A DNA stretch of 64,000 nt from CAIWHR01 sp963734085 (GCA_963734085.1 CAVTFT010000019.1:1-64000), one strand, 5' to 3'; positions 18,349 to 29,894 are shown, numbered from the stretch's first letter. Translations and numbers: made by a program. Notes: generated from the sequence alone by a model not told the origin.

Positions 18349-19125
18349 TCATCGCTTCCACACCATCCACGGGCAGTCCCCCCGAGCCTCCATCCGGTCC
18401 AGCGTAATCTTGTCCTTGAACGTGTCCATCGCGCGCCAGAATCCCGAATGCCGATACACGGCCAGCAGGCGCTTTTCGATCAGCCGATTGAACGGTTGCT
18501 CTACGAGTTCGTCGCCTTCCTCGATGTAGTCGAATATCGAATTCCGTAGGACGAAATAGCCGCCGTTGATCAGAAACTCCTTGTCGGTCAGCCCGCCGAT
18601 GCGCGTCGCCAATCCCTCCACTGTAGCGTCCAGCGTGTGGAAGCTGTGCCAGCCGTTCACCCCGACGATGCTCGCCACGACCCTTTTCGACTCGAAATCG
18701 GCAATCATCCTGTCGAGCGGCAAATCCGACAATCCATCCGCGTAATTGGCGAGGAACACCGGTTCGTTCTCGAGATGCTTGCGCACCCTGAGCAATCGCT
18801 GCCCGATGTTCGCATGCAGACCGGTGTCCACAAAGGTGATCCGCCAGTCCTGGATATCGGTGGTGTGCGGCTCCAGCCGACGCCCTCCTTCCGACAAGGT
18901 AAAGTCGTTGGACAGGCACTCGTTGTAGTTGAGGAAATACTCGCGGATCATGTCGCCGCGGTAGCCGAGACACAGTACGAAGTCCGTGTGTCCGTAGTGC
19001 GCGTAGTACCGCATCAGATGCCAGATGATGGGCCGGACACCGAGAGATACGAGCGGCTTGGGAATCGTATCCGAATGCTCGCGCAGTCGCGTGCCCATAC
19101 CGCCGCAGAAGAGAACGACCTTCAT
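18349..19125 (-). CDS. rfbF: Glucose-1-phosphate cytidylyltransferase
   Basis: A 258-residue nucleotidyltransferase. It starts MKVVLFCGGMGTRLREHSD with the GGxGTRL nucleotide loop, followed by IPKPLVSLGVRPIIWHLM containing the conserved Lys. FLANYADGLSDLPL carries the metal-binding Asp, and GFWRAMDTFKDK is the typical end of RfbF. It makes CDP-glucose from CTP and glucose-1-phosphate, feeding rfbG. It is the first gene of a six-gene - strand operon; a promoter should lie above 19125. Confidence 0.93.
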   Translation of the reverse strand: MKVVLFCGGMGTRLREHSDTIPKPLVSLGVRPIIWHLMRYYAHYGHTDFVLCLGYRGDMIREYFLNYNECLSNDFTLSEGGRRLEPHTTDIQDWRITFVDTGLHANIGQRLLRVRKHLENEPVFLANYADGLSDLPLDRMIADFESKRVVASIVGVNGWHSFHTLDATVEGLATRIGGLTDKEFLINGGYFVLRNSIFDYIEEGDELVEQPFNRLIEKRLLAVYRHSGFWRAMDTFKDKITLDRMEARGDCPWMVWKR

Positions 19126-20023
19126 GATGGTTGCGAATCCCTGATGTTTCCCACGCAGCCAGCCATTGCATCGGCGTGCGACGTGTGCTGTGTGAGATTG
19201 ACTACAAGCCCGTCCGTCCTGGTCCTGGCTGCGTATCTAGCCGAAAGGCCTTGCGAGGGCCATCCAGCCATGTGGCGCCTAGTGCTGGCAACCGGGTTCT
19301 TTGCCAAGTATCCGAACTCAATACCACAGTCGCATCGTGTTGCAATGCCGGCGAAACGAGAGATCGCGCGGGGCGAATCTGTACATCGCAGAGGCAATTC
19401 TCGGTATGCCAAAGATGAAAGAAAACAACGGTTTCAGTATGCCGGGTCCGGTGGTGTTGGTCAAACGACTGGCAAGGGCGTCAAGCGCCCCAGTCGAATC
19501 ACGGTTCGGCGTTGACCCGACGATGTCCCATCGGCGAGCGCGGAGCGTTGTATGCCACCACTTGACTCCGCCGCTTAGATCCCTTCGAGGCCCGATGCCC
19601 CATCCCGGCTCGCATTGCGCACTTCACTCGCCCAAGTTGGTGCACGCCCATGGGCTATCCCAGGGCGGACCGCGGCGCCGAGCCCACGCGTGGCTGGCGG
19701 CGCCATGTGGTCGGTTCGGTGGCATTTTGTGGGATAGAATTGGCCACACTTGACCAGCCTCCCATTCGATTCGGGGCTTCGGCACTATCGCGAAATTCAC
19801 GTCATCCAATTGCGAGCCAGATGGAAGATCCTCTCCCTCGCTACTATCGATGCCCTGCTCCGTATGTCCGCATCGCAACCGCTAAGCCGGTTTCGGCAGT
19901 TGACGATTTTCGAAGTGGATCCCAACTAGCGGGGTTCGGACGCCATAGCGGGCGTGGGCCCTCTCGCGACGCCGAAGGTGATCTGCCTGATACCCTCGAC
20001 GATGTCGCGATCGATTTGCGGAA
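19126..20023. other. 900-bp divergent intergenic region
   Basis: Lies between rfbF (-) and the toroid-protein gene (+), so it must carry promoters in both directions. Short open frames on both strands resemble nothing I know and I find no clear -35/-10 pairs or RNA structure. It could hold decayed mobile DNA. Confidence 0.4.
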
Positions 20024-21349
20024 ATGAACGCGCCCGAAACGGCCGCCAGCGATCGCATGCATGACAGCATCCGATCGACCCTGCACGCATTCGTCGCGTG
20101 GCTGGATCGATACGGCGAGTTGTCTTACGATCATCAGAGCTATTTCGCCGGTCCGGTCGGAGGGCGCGCGAAGGCACTCTACTATCGCCGTCCCTTGCTC
20201 GGCACGATGGCGGTGGCTCCGATGATCCTGAGCGAGGCCTTTCTTCCCGCGGCGCGACGATTGTTCTGGCATCCGCAACGCTTCCCGATTGCGGATGCGC
20301 ACTACGCGATGGGATTCGCGCTGTTGGCGCAGATGACGGGCGACCCAAGGTACTACGATCGCGCCGTGCACTTCCTCGAAATACTCGAGTCGACGCGATG
20401 CCCGGGCTACCGTCACTACTGCTGGGGGTACCCCTTCGATTGGGTGACGCGGACCGGCGTTATGGCGGCCGGCACACCCCTCATCACGACGACGCCTTAC
20501 GTCTACGAGGCGTTCTCGTACGTGCACCAGATCGATGGCAATCCACGGTGGCTCGAGATCATGGCGTCGATGGCCGAGCACGCCTTGCACGACATCAAGG
20601 ACCGCGAGATCTCGGCCGACACTGCGACGGCGGGCTACAACCCGCAGGACACCGAAGGTGGCGTCATCAACGCGAGCGCCTATCGCGCCTTCATGCTCTT
20701 CGACGCCTCCAAGCCGGTTCTCGCGCCCGGACTACCGGCGGGCTGCGGAGCGCAACCTGAACTTCGTGCTGAGCGCGCAGCAGCCGGACGGGCGCTGGTT
20801 CTACGCCGCCGACGGCGTCCGCGACTTCGTCGACCACTTCCACACCTGCTTCGTATTGAAAGCGCTCGCGAAGATCGACCGCGATATCGGCCACGAGGGC
20901 TGTCGCAAGGCCATCGACGCGGGGGTGGACTACTACGTGCGGAATCTCTTCGACGAGGCCGGCCTGCCGAAGCCATTCTCGAAGCGCGCCCAGGCTCACG
21001 GTCTATCGGCACGAGCTCTATGACTACGCCGAATGCATCAATCTCGGCGCCCTGTTGCGCGGGCGCTATCCTGCGCTCGACGCCCGTATCGGCACCACGT
21101 TGACCGATCTTCTCGAGAACTGGCGGAAGCCCGACGGCTCGTTCCGCTCGCGCCGCCTGCTCGTCGGATGGGACAACGTGCCGATGCATCGGTGGGCGCA
21201 GGCACAGATGTTCAGAAGCCTGTGCTTCCTGCTCGCTTCCACGACCGCTCCGCCTACTCGCCACGGCCGAAATCACTGCCAGCCGATCGGAGCGGTCGCC
21301 GTCCAACGAGTCCCGCATGCGGGCAACCCTGCCCGGCGGCGCGCTCTGA
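20024..21349 (+). pseudogene. Helical-toroid (alpha/alpha) protein of polysaccharide clusters, three frameshifts
   Basis: Similarity-bearing text runs through all three frames: MNAPETAASDRMHDSIRSTL to about 20725; then RRAAERNLNFVLSAQQPDGRWF to about 21000; then TVYRHELYDYAECINLGALL to about 21235; then to TGA at 21349, fifteen bases before the next start. Repeated helical hairpins with GG/W-rich turns (QQPDGRWFYAADG, WRKPDGSFRSR) resemble (alpha/alpha)6 toroid proteins such as terpene cyclase-like or glycan C5-epimerase-like folds. About 440 residues when corrected. Exact enzymatic role unknown; the tight coupling with an asparagine synthase gene suggests both act on the same polymer. Confidence 0.65.
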
Positions 21350-21364
21350 TCCACGGTCCCCACC

Positions 21365-23293
21365 ATGTGCGGCATCTGCGGCCAGTACAACTTCCGCGAA
21401 CCGAAGCCCGTCGACGTCGCGACCGTCAAGGCGATGGCCCGCTCCATCGCGCATCGCGGACCCGATGACGAGGGCTATCACTTTGCCGGACCCATTGGAC
21501 TCGGATTCCGCCGATTGTCGATCATCGATCTCGCCGGCGGCCATCAGCCGATGGCGGACGCCGAGGAAACCGTCTGGGTGATCTTCAACGGCGAGATCTA
21601 CAATTTCCACGAGCTGCGGCGCGAGCTCGAGTCGTCCGGCCATGTCTTTCGCACACGATCGGACACCGAGGTCATCATCCACGGCTACAAGCAGTGGGGA
21701 ACCGAGGTCCTGAATCGGCTCAACGGAATGTTCGGACTCGCCATTTGGGACGATCGTCGCAAGCGCCTCGTCATCGCGCGCGACTCCGCGGGCATCAAGC
21801 TCGTGTACTACCATGTGGACAACGGGACGGTCAGTTTCGGCTCCGAGATGCGCGCGGTGCTGGCCGGGCTGTCGCAGCGGCCGGAAATCGACGTCAGCGC
21901 GGTCAATCTGTTTCTGCGTTATCGCTATACGCCATCTCCCCTTACGCTTCATCAAGGGGTTCGGAAGCTGGCTCCCGGAACGATGGCGGTCTTCGAAAAC
22001 GGCGACTGGCGCGTGGAGCGTTGGTATCGTTTCCGGCCGACCCCGTTTTCGCCGGCGTTGACCGACGACGAGGCCTCCGAGCAGCTGCTGGACATCTACA
22101 AGCGCGCACTGAAGCGGCATCTGATCAGCGACGTGCCCGTTGGCCTGCTGCTGAGCGGCGGTGTGGACTCCGGGCTGCTGCTCGGCTTGATGCGCCTCTA
22201 CGGCGACACGTGGCCCACGTACACCGTCGGATACGGCAAGGCCGCCTACAAGGACGACGAGCTGGCCGACGCGGCGGAGACCGCCGCGCTTTTTTCCTCC
22301 CGAAACACGTCGATAACGCTCAGCCGGGAGACCTTCGAGGCGTCGCTGCCGAAGATCGTTTCGATGCTCGAGGAGCCGATCGCGGCTTCGTCGATCGTCC
22401 CGATGTATTTCGTCTGCGAACGAGCGCGACAGGACGTCAAGGTGGCGCTGGTCGGCCAGGGACCGGACGAGCTGTTCGGCGGCTACAACCGCCATCTCGG
22501 CGTGCAGTACGGCGCGCACTGGCGGCGGCTGCCGCAATGGCTCCGGAGCGGCGTTCACGCTGGCATCCGTCACCTCCCTCGCCAGGAAACGTTGAAGCGC
22601 GGTGTGTATTCGCTCGACGTGGAGGATCGGCTGCAGCGGTACCAGAACGTGTTCTCGATCTTGCCGGGAGACGACGTCGACGGCTTGTTCAGGCCGGGCT
22701 GTTACCGCAGGGCGCCGGCGACAGCATCCTTCAGTCGTGGGCCGACCTCGCACCCGAAATGGAGGGCTGCGACGAACTCGGCGCGTTCCAGGTACTGGAG
22801 ATCCGCTCCTCGCTGCCGGACGAGCTGCTCATGTACGCCGACAAGCTCTCGATGGCGCACGGACTCGAGGTCCGCGTGCCGTACCTCGACAAGGAAGTGA
22901 TAGAGTTCGCGGAGCGGTTGCCGGCCAGGTTCAAGATCCGCGCGCGGCCGCCGCAAGTGGCTGCACCGAAGGGTCTGCGAGGCATTCCTGCCGCGCACGA
23001 TCCTGGCGCGCAAGAAGCGGGGATTTGCGGTCAACGTCGTCGACGAGTGGTTCCACAATTCGCTCGACAGCCGCATGGGTCGCTATCTTCTCGACGATGA
23101 CTCATTGATGTTTCGGTTTCTCGACCCGGAGGCTGTGCGCCGGCTGGTCGACGAACATCGCTCGGGCCGCAACGACAACCACAAGATGCTGTTCAGCCTC
23201 ATCGTGTTCGAGGAATGGCTTCGCGCGAGCGAATCGGCGGGCCGCAACGCCCCTTCGGCCGAGCCGCCCACGACGCAGGTGGCGCTCGCCTGA
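21365..23293 (+). pseudogene. asnB: Glutamine-hydrolysing asparagine synthase-type amidotransferase, two frameshifts
   Basis: Starts MCGICGQYNF, so Cys2 of the class II glutaminase domain is present, with RGPDDEG, RRLSIIDL and NGEIYNF following. The synthetase domain has the PP-loop LLLSGGVDSGLLL and GQGPDELFGGYNRH. The frame shifts near 22705 (to QGAGDSILQSWADLAPEM, FQVLEIRSSLPDELLMYADK) and near 22955 (to RKWLHRRVCEAFLPRTILAR) before the stop at 23293. Corrected length is about 640 residues, normal for AsnB. In polysaccharide clusters such proteins probably amidate uronic acid or similar groups rather than aspartate; this is inference. Confidence 0.85.
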
Positions 23294-23322
23294 AGTGGAC
23301 CGGACACACCGGACGCCTCGCC

Positions 23323-24238
23323 ATGCCTCTCGACTACGTTCTCATCACGCCCGCGCGCAACGAGGCGGCATTCATCGAGAAAACGCTGAGATCAGTGGTC
23401 GCGCAGACGGTCCTGCCGAAGCGATGGATCATCGTGAGTGATGGATCAACTGACGGCACCGACGAGATCGTCCGCAAGTACCAGCCTGGACGCGAGTGGC
23501 TCGAGCTCATCCGTCTTCCCGCAACGCAAGGAACGCAACTTTGCCGCGAAGGTGGAGGCGTTCAACGCCGGCTACGAGCGGGTCAAGGCGCTCGCGTTCG
23601 ACATCATCGGCAATCTCGATGCCGACATCTCGTTCGGCGAAGACTACATCGAGTACCTCCTCGGCAAGTTCGAGGCGATGCCGAAGCTCGGCGTGGCCGG
23701 AACCCATTACATCGAGGGCGATTTCCATTCGTACCAGGACAGCTACATCAACGTCCAGCACGTCAACGGGCAGATCCAGCTCTTCCGCAGGGCATGCTTC
23801 GAGGAGATCGGCGGCTACGTGCCGATCAAGGGCGGCGGCATCGACTGGGTGGCCGTCACGACGGCACGAATGAAGGGCTGGACTACCTACTCCTTCGGGG
23901 AAAGGACGTTCGAACATCATCGAAAGATGGGAACGGCCGGCGGCAGCGAGCTCGGCGCCCGCTTCCATTATGGCAAGAAGGACTATTTCCTGGGCGGCCA
24001 TCCGCTGTGGCAGCTGTTCCGTAGCACGTTTCAGCTGACGAAGAAACCGTACGTGCTGGGCGGGGTATGCCTGCTCGCGGGCTACATGTGGTGCTGGATC
24101 ACGCGCCACGAGCGGCCGGTCTCGCCGGAGCTGATGGCGTTCCACCGCAACGAGCAATTGTGCGGCTCAAGCAGTGCTTCGGAATCTGTTCTGGTTGGTT
24201 TGTGTGATCCCGATTCTGCACCTCACGATAGCGACTGA
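23323..24238 (+). pseudogene. Family 2 glycosyltransferase, frameshifted
   Basis: The start MPLDYVLITPARNEAAFIE and IIVSDGSTDGTDEIV are GT2 hallmarks. The frame moves near 23515 to RKERNFAAKVEAFNAGYERV and continues with IGNLDADISF (DXD-like), GGIDWVAVTTARMKGWTTY and a final hydrophobic part. Another shift near 24165 is likely, since LKQCFGIC in a third frame gives a more usual ending at about 24210. Corrected length is about 300 residues. Start ATG 23323 lies 30 bases after the amidotransferase stop. Confidence 0.8.
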
Positions 24239-24386
24239 CCGAGCGAGCGGCTTCACGTGCGGCTAGAGCAGCTTGCTGCTGACGGCAGCTGCTGCAGCTC
24301 GACCTAGTGACTGAGCGCCTGTCACGATTGATCCCGGATCGAGTCCGTTTCGATAAGAGGCGCGCACACGAAGTGTGAGGATGTCG

Positions 24387-24588
24387 TGTCGCGATGGAAC
24401 ACGCAGTGGAAGACGGCTACCCATGTGCGTTGTCGCGATGACTACCCGCCTCGCCCGTCGCGTTGATCCTGATCGTCCTATGTCGATAATGACGCGTGCA
24501 CTCCATGTCGAAGACACCAACCATCTTGGTTGTCGCAATGAGAGCGTCTCCGACCCGCAAGGGTGCGCGCCAACCCGTGTCGCGATGA
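24387..24588 (+). repeat. Short TGTCGCGATGA-like motif repeated at about 25-base steps
   Basis: Copies of the form TGTCGcgATGA begin at 24387, 24431, 24456 (CGTCGCGTTGA), 24481 (TGTCGATAATGA), 24506 (TGTCGAAGACA), 24531 (TGTCGCAATGA) and 24578. Five consecutive copies are exactly 25 bases apart, and the outer gaps are 44 and 47. Sequence between them is not conserved. The array ends just before the likely start (24594) of the GNAT-like gene. It is too degenerate for a CRISPR; an array of protein-binding sites is one possibility. Confidence 0.45.
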
Positions 24589-24593
24589 GTAGC

Positions 24594-25549
24594 ATGGCAA
24601 CAATGTCCACGGGATCTTCACCAAGGAAACGATCATCAGTGGGCAGCCAGCCAGCATCGAATGCCTCGAGATCGCCGGTCAGACCTTTTCGATCGACCGC
24701 GGACTCATTACCGTCGTCGGCCTCGAGGACGATTGGTACGAAGACGTCCGGGATCCGGCGGCCGCAGTAGGCATCCTCAAAGAAGCGAAGAGCATCCACC
24801 CAGACCTCTTTACGTTCTGGCAGCGAATGCCCGACGTCGAACCCAGATTCCCCTACCATCGCGAGTGGGAGGAAATCGCAGTGCTGCCAGTAACCACCTA
24901 CGATCACTGGTGGACGTCGCAGATAAAGTCGCGTGTCCGCAACCAGATCCGCAAGGCTGAGAAGGATGGCCTTACGGTCAAGGAGGTCCCGTACGACGAC
25001 GATTTCGTCCGTGGAATGACCGCGATCTTCAACGAGTCGCCGATCCGGCAGGGCCGCCGCTTCTGGCACTACGGCAAGGACTTCGAGACAGTCAAGCGCC
25101 AATTTTCACGATTCCTCTTCCGGGAGCGCATGATCGGCGCCTATTTCGAAGGGGAAATGGTTGGATTCATGATGCTCGCGGATGCAGGCCGGTTCGCGTT
25201 GACAGGGCAGATCATCTCGAGCCTCAGGCATCGCGACAAGTCACCGAATAACGCCTTGATAGCGAAGGCGGTCGAAGTCTGCGCAGCCAGCGGCATGCCG
25301 TACTTAATCTACCTCTTCTGGAGCGACGATTCGCTCGCGGAGTTCAAGCGTCGCTGCGGTTTCGAACGTGTCTGCGTCCCGCGCTACTACGTTCCGCTCA
25401 CTTGGAAAGGCGCGCTCGCCCTGAAGCTGGGAGCTCACCGCGGATGGAAGGCCCTGATTCCGGCGCGGGTCAAGACTCGACTCAAGCGAATGCGCGCGTC
25501 CTGGTATCGCAAAAGAGGATTGACGGCGCCCTCTTCCGCTGCAAGTTAG
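24594..25549 (+). pseudogene. FemAB/GNAT-like acyl- or aminoacyl-transferase, frameshift near start
   Basis: The main frame is open from about 24593 to 25549 but has no start before an internal Met at 24827, while ATG 24594 in another frame would give the missing N-terminus (ATG GCA AAC-like, then VHGIFTKETIISGQ) if one base is lost near 24600. The C-terminal half (FFGEMVGFMM-like strand, GKDFETVKRQFSRFLF, YLIYLFWSDDSLAEFKRRCGF) has the GNAT strand-helix layout seen in FemAB-like proteins of EPS clusters. Corrected length is about 318 residues. It probably transfers an acyl or aminoacyl group to the polysaccharide; substrate unknown. Confidence 0.65.
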
Positions 25550-25650
25550 TGCGAAATGCGGCATTGCCCCCAGTCACGTCTCCGAACTGATACGCGGCTG
25601 CGGCAGGCGCTGCCAGCGCGCGTCAGTCGCACGGCCGGCGAAAGTCTGAC

Positions 25651-27480
25651 ATGCCGGGCATCGTCGGAATTATTGGTCCTGAACCCGAGGACGAGTGCCA
25701 GCGCCTCGTCCACGCGATGCTGCGGACCATGCAGCACGAGCCCACGTACGTCAGCGGAACGCATTTTGCTCCGTCTGTCGGTGCGTATGGCGGCTGGATC
25801 TCGCATCGAAACTCGTTTGCCGCAAGGCAATCGTCCGTGCGAGGCGACGGCGGTGAGGTGCTGCTGTTCGCCGGCGAATGTTTTCCGTCCATCGGCCGTC
25901 ACCGGAAGAATACCACGACCACCGCGTTGGCCAAGCAGATCTGCTTAGCGATACACACCCACGGGCCCTCGTTCATCGCGGATCTGAACGGGCTGTTCAG
26001 CGGCTTTTTGATCGATACACGGCGTCAACGGTGCTGGTCTTCAACGATCGGTATGGCAGCGAGCGGCTCTATCATGCCGAAAGGACGGAACGACGTACAT
26101 CGCCAGCGAAGCAAAAGCGCTCCTTCGAGTACTTCCCGAACTGCGCGCGCTCGACGACGAAGGCGTCGCGCAGTTTCTCCGCTATGGAAGCACGCTGAAC
26201 GGGCGCACGCTGTTCCGAGGCATCCGCGCACTTCCCGGCGGAACGCTGCTGAGCATCGAGCGCGGCATCGCGAGGAGCAGCGACGCTATTTCGTCCCCGA
26301 ATCCTGGGAGGCGCAGCCGCCACTGGACGAGGCGGAGTTCGAATCACAGTTCCGCGAGGCGTTCTTGCGCGCGTTACCCGGATATTTCTCGTCGGACGTG
26401 CCGATCGGCATTTCGATTACCGGCGGCCTGGATACACGCATGATCCTCGCTTGCATGCCAGCGTCGCCCGAGCTCCGATCCCTACACGTTTGGCGGGCAG
26501 ACACACAAGACGCTCGATGCGCGAATCGGCGCTCGGGTTGCACAGGCCAAGGGGCTTGATCATCATCTGCTGCGGATCGGTGCGGACTTCGTTACAAACT
26601 TCGGTCGATACGTAGACCGGACTGTCTTGATCACCGACGGTTGCGCGGGCGCGCTGGGTGCCCACGAAATCTATTTGACCGCGCTAGCCAGGAAGATTTC
26701 GCCGATTCGTCTCACCGGAAACTACGGAAGTGAGGTGCTGCGCGGCATGTCGACATTGAAGCCGATGCACCTCGCCTCCAAGCTATTCGCCCAAAGCTTC
26801 CGGCCCATGCTCAACGCCTGAGGACGGAAGCACGCGACACCCGTGCACCCGGTCACCCACGCTGCGTTTCGTGGGGTTCCCTGGCACCTTTTCGGCACCC
26901 TCGCGGCGGGCCGTTCCAACTCGTGTTCCGGACGCCGTATCTCGATAACGAGATCGTCAGACTCGCCTTCGAGCGCCCCCTCGCTTGCGCCTATCCGTTG
27001 TGCCAGCGCTGCGTCTGATCCACTGGCAGGATCCCGCGCTAGCGTCAATACCGACCGATCAGGGTCTGGTGTGGGACAAGCGGGGGCCCTCGCAATCGCC
27101 CACCGCTTGTTCTGCCGGACGACCTTCAAGCTCGACTATCTCCACAAGGAGGGCCTGCCCGACTGGCTCGGACCATTGACCCGCTGCTCGACGCGCTGGC
27201 CCGTACCAATCTGCTCGGGTTGCACAAGTTCCTCCCTTACCGATCATGGTTCCGACGCGAGCTTCGGACTATGTGCGCGCGGTGCTGACCGATCCACAAA
27301 CCGCGCGACAGCCCTACTGGAACGCGAAAGGCTTCCGGCCCTCATCGAAGATCACGTGCGTGGCCGACACAACCGGGTGCGAGAACTCAACGCGGTCCTG
27401 ACGGTGGAAGCGGTCGAACGCCTGCTCGTACGGAAAGCGTACGTGTTGCCAAGGAAACCAAACCCGTTGTCCGGCCCGAA
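25651..27480 (+). pseudogene. Second asparagine synthase-like protein, many frameshifts, catalytic Cys missing
   Basis: Starts MPGIVGIIGPEPEDE; the usual MCG is MPG, so the glutaminase nucleophile Cys2 is absent. Text moves between frames at about 26035, 26090, 26270, 26480, 26830, 26990 and 27180: VFNDRYGSERLYHA, IASEAKALLRVLPELRALDD, FLRYGSTLNGRTLFRG, SSDVPIGISITGGLDTRMIL (PP-loop variant TGGLDT), FRTPYLDNEIVRLAFE, and the end RNRVRELNAVLTVEAVERLL. Corrected length is about 610 residues. Together with the gene at 21365 this gives two AsnB-like paralogs. With so many shifts this is either badly sequenced or truly decaying. Confidence 0.75.
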
Positions 27481-27485
27481 TCAAC

Positions 27486-28394
27486 ATGAAGACCCTCATC
27501 ATCAAGCTCAATGCGACTGGTGATGTGGTGCGAACCACATGCCTGCTTGCGTCGCTTGAATGGCCACGTGACGTGGTTGACAGCGTCCGCGAATGTCCCG
27601 CTGCTGCAGGGCGTCGCGAAACCTGCGCTGCATGGCGTGGGACGACCGCGACGCGGCACTGGACGAGGACTATGATCTCCTTGTCAATCTCGAGGACGAC
27701 CCGGAACCCGCAGCATTCGCACGACGCGTCCGACATGAGCAGCGCTTCGGTGCCTATCTGGACGACCGGGGTCAGATGGCGTACACGGACGATTCGCGCC
27801 GGTGGTTCGACATGAGCCTCATCAGTGTCCATGGAAGGAAGCGCGCTGACGAACTAAAGCTCCGAAACCGTCGGAGCTACCAGGCACTGATATTCCAGGG
27901 GCTCGGATTTGATTTCAGCGATGAGCCCTACGTCCTACCGGAGCCGACACCCACCGATCTCGTCGGCGACGTCGCCATCGCACCCGTAGCCGGCCCCGTT
28001 TGGCCCATGAAAGGCTGGGCCCACTACGACCGCCTCGGGCAAGAGCTCGTAGCAAGGGGCCTACGCGTCAACGTCCTGCCGTACAGGCAGTCACTCCTTG
28101 AGCACATTGGGGATGTCAACAACCATCGTTGCCTAGTAAGTGGCGACAGCCTGCCGATGCACCTTGCGCTCGGTCTGAAAGTGCCCTGTGTCACGATCTT
28201 CAATTGCACCAGCCCCTGGGAGATCCACGACTACGGATTCCAGACCAAGATCGTGTCGCCGCTCTAGCCGAATTCTTCTACAAGCGCGGACTCGATCCCG
28301 GGCGATTCAAGCCATCGCACTGGATGGCGTGCTCCACGCGGTTCTGAACAGCTTGTCCAGGCAACCACGAGCAGCCTCAACCGTAACGCGATGA
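27486..28394 (+). pseudogene. Family 9 glycosyltransferase (heptosyltransferase-like), frameshifted
   Basis: Starts MKTLIIKLNATGDVVRTT, the N-terminal pattern of GT9 enzymes (KLxxxGDVVRTT). Shifts near 27550, 27635, 28265 and 28310 break the frame: RRLNGHVTWLTASANVPLL, then WDDRDAALDEDYDLLVNLED, AIAPVAGPVWPMKGW and the donor-site region VSGDSLPMHLALGLKVPCV, finally ALDGVLHAVLNSL. The TGA at 28392-28394 overlaps the ATG of the next gene at 28391, which supports this corrected end. About 300 residues when restored. A cytosolic inverting transferase; the sugar need not be heptose. Confidence 0.75.
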
Positions 28395-29661
28395 CGCCAA
28401 TCGATGCTTACAAATCGCCCGTGCCTTCAGGCTCGAGGAAGGCGTCCAAAAAAGGGAGTTCGAGTCAACGTGAGCGCTTGAATAGGGTAGCCTTATTGAC
28501 GGGCGGAGATGACCGGTCGTATGCGCTCGGATTGTCGTTGGCGTTGATCGAGCGTGGTGTAGTTGTCGACTTTATCGGAAGCGACCGGGTGGACTCCCCG
28601 GAGCTGCACGACAATCCAATGGTGAGTTTCCTGAACCTGCGGGGAGACCAGCGGGAGGACGCGCCTTTCGGAAGGAAGGCGCTAAGGCTCGCGAGGTACT
28701 ATTTTCGCCTCGTGAGATATGCAGTTGTGGCCGAGCCGCGCATTTTCCACATTTTGTGGAACAATAAGTTCGAATTTCTCGACCGTACTGCGTTAATGCT
28801 CTGGTACCGCATGCTTGGGAGGAGGGTCATGCTCACTGCCCACAACGTCAATGCAGCACGTCGGGATGGCGGTGACAGCGCCCTCAACCGTCTAACACTG
28901 CGGGTCCAGTACCGGCTCGCCGAGCATATCTTCGTTCATACCCAGAAGATGAAGGAGGAGCTTCAGGCGCAATTCGGGGTCCCGGAGCGCAATATCAGCG
29001 TGATTCCGTTTGGAATCAACAATAGCGCCCCAACCACTGCGTTGACTCGGGAGGAGGCAAAGAAACGGATTGGCCTGCGCGACAGCGAGGTCGCGGCGCT
29101 CTTTTTTGGCCAGATCGCGCCGTACAAGGGGCTCGAGTATCTGGTATCCGCGCTGCCCGAGATTGCCAGCTACGACGCTGGGTTTCGGCTGATCATCGCT
29201 GGCAAGGTAAAGAAAGGCTTCGAGCAATACTGGCAGCGGGTTCGACGAGCCATCGCGGCGAACGATGTATGTGAACGCACGATCATGAGAATTGAGCACA
29301 TACCCGATGAAGAGGTCGAAGTGTATTTCAAGGCGGCAGATATTCTGATCATTCCTTACACTCAAATCTTCCAAAGCGGCGTTCCATTTCTCGGCTACAG
29401 CTTTGGGGTGCCGGTCATCGCAACCGACGTTGGATCATTGCGTGCTAGGACATAGTCGAGGGGAAAACTGGCTTCATCTGTAGGCCACGGGACTCTTCCG
29501 ACCTTGCCAGGGCGGTTCGGGACTATTGGTTGAGCGAAATGCGCTGGAACCCCGAGGCCACACGAGCTACCATCCGAAAGTTTGCCAACGACCGCTACTC
29601 CTGGACGCAAGTCGGGGCCATAACTGAAGGCGTGTACCGGCAGGTGCTTCGCGCCACCTGA
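28391..29661 (+). pseudogene. Family 4 glycosyltransferase, one frameshift near C-terminus
   Basis: A GT-B enzyme: TAHNVNAARRDGG, then the donor-binding half with FFGQIAPYKGLEYLVSALPE, IIAGKVKKG and IIPYTQIFQSGVPFLGYSFG, where the usual E-x7-E is partly altered. The frame ends early at TAG 29453-29455 right after ATDVGSLRA; adding one base near 29450 restores DIVEGKTGFICRPRDSSDLA and leads to TGA at 29661. Corrected length about 423 residues. Starts with an ATGA overlap to the GT9 gene, so the two are coupled. Confidence 0.8.
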
Positions 29662-29894
29662 ATGGGTGGTTAGCCATCGCAGTTTTCAGTTCTGTTGGAT
29701 GTGAGTTCGTTGTCTACAATTCTAACCGGCCTGCGCCAATTTGGCTGCCTGGGGAATCGTCGAAGGCATTTTTCATGGTTGCAATCGAAGCGCTGCTTAA
29801 TCGTTAAATTGGGAGCACTGGCGGATATCCTAGGTTCGGGCAGGGGTGCCTCCATTACGATACACGCTTGCGGTTTTGAAATAAGGTTTCCAAT

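Noticed and set aside
21254..22753. - strand protein of about 500 residues
   Set aside because: A shadow of the amidotransferase gene on the + strand; no recognisable motif.
24387..24588. CRISPR array
   Set aside because: The repeated unit is only about 11 bases, degenerate, and the 25-base period leaves spacers of about 14 bases; no cas genes are near.
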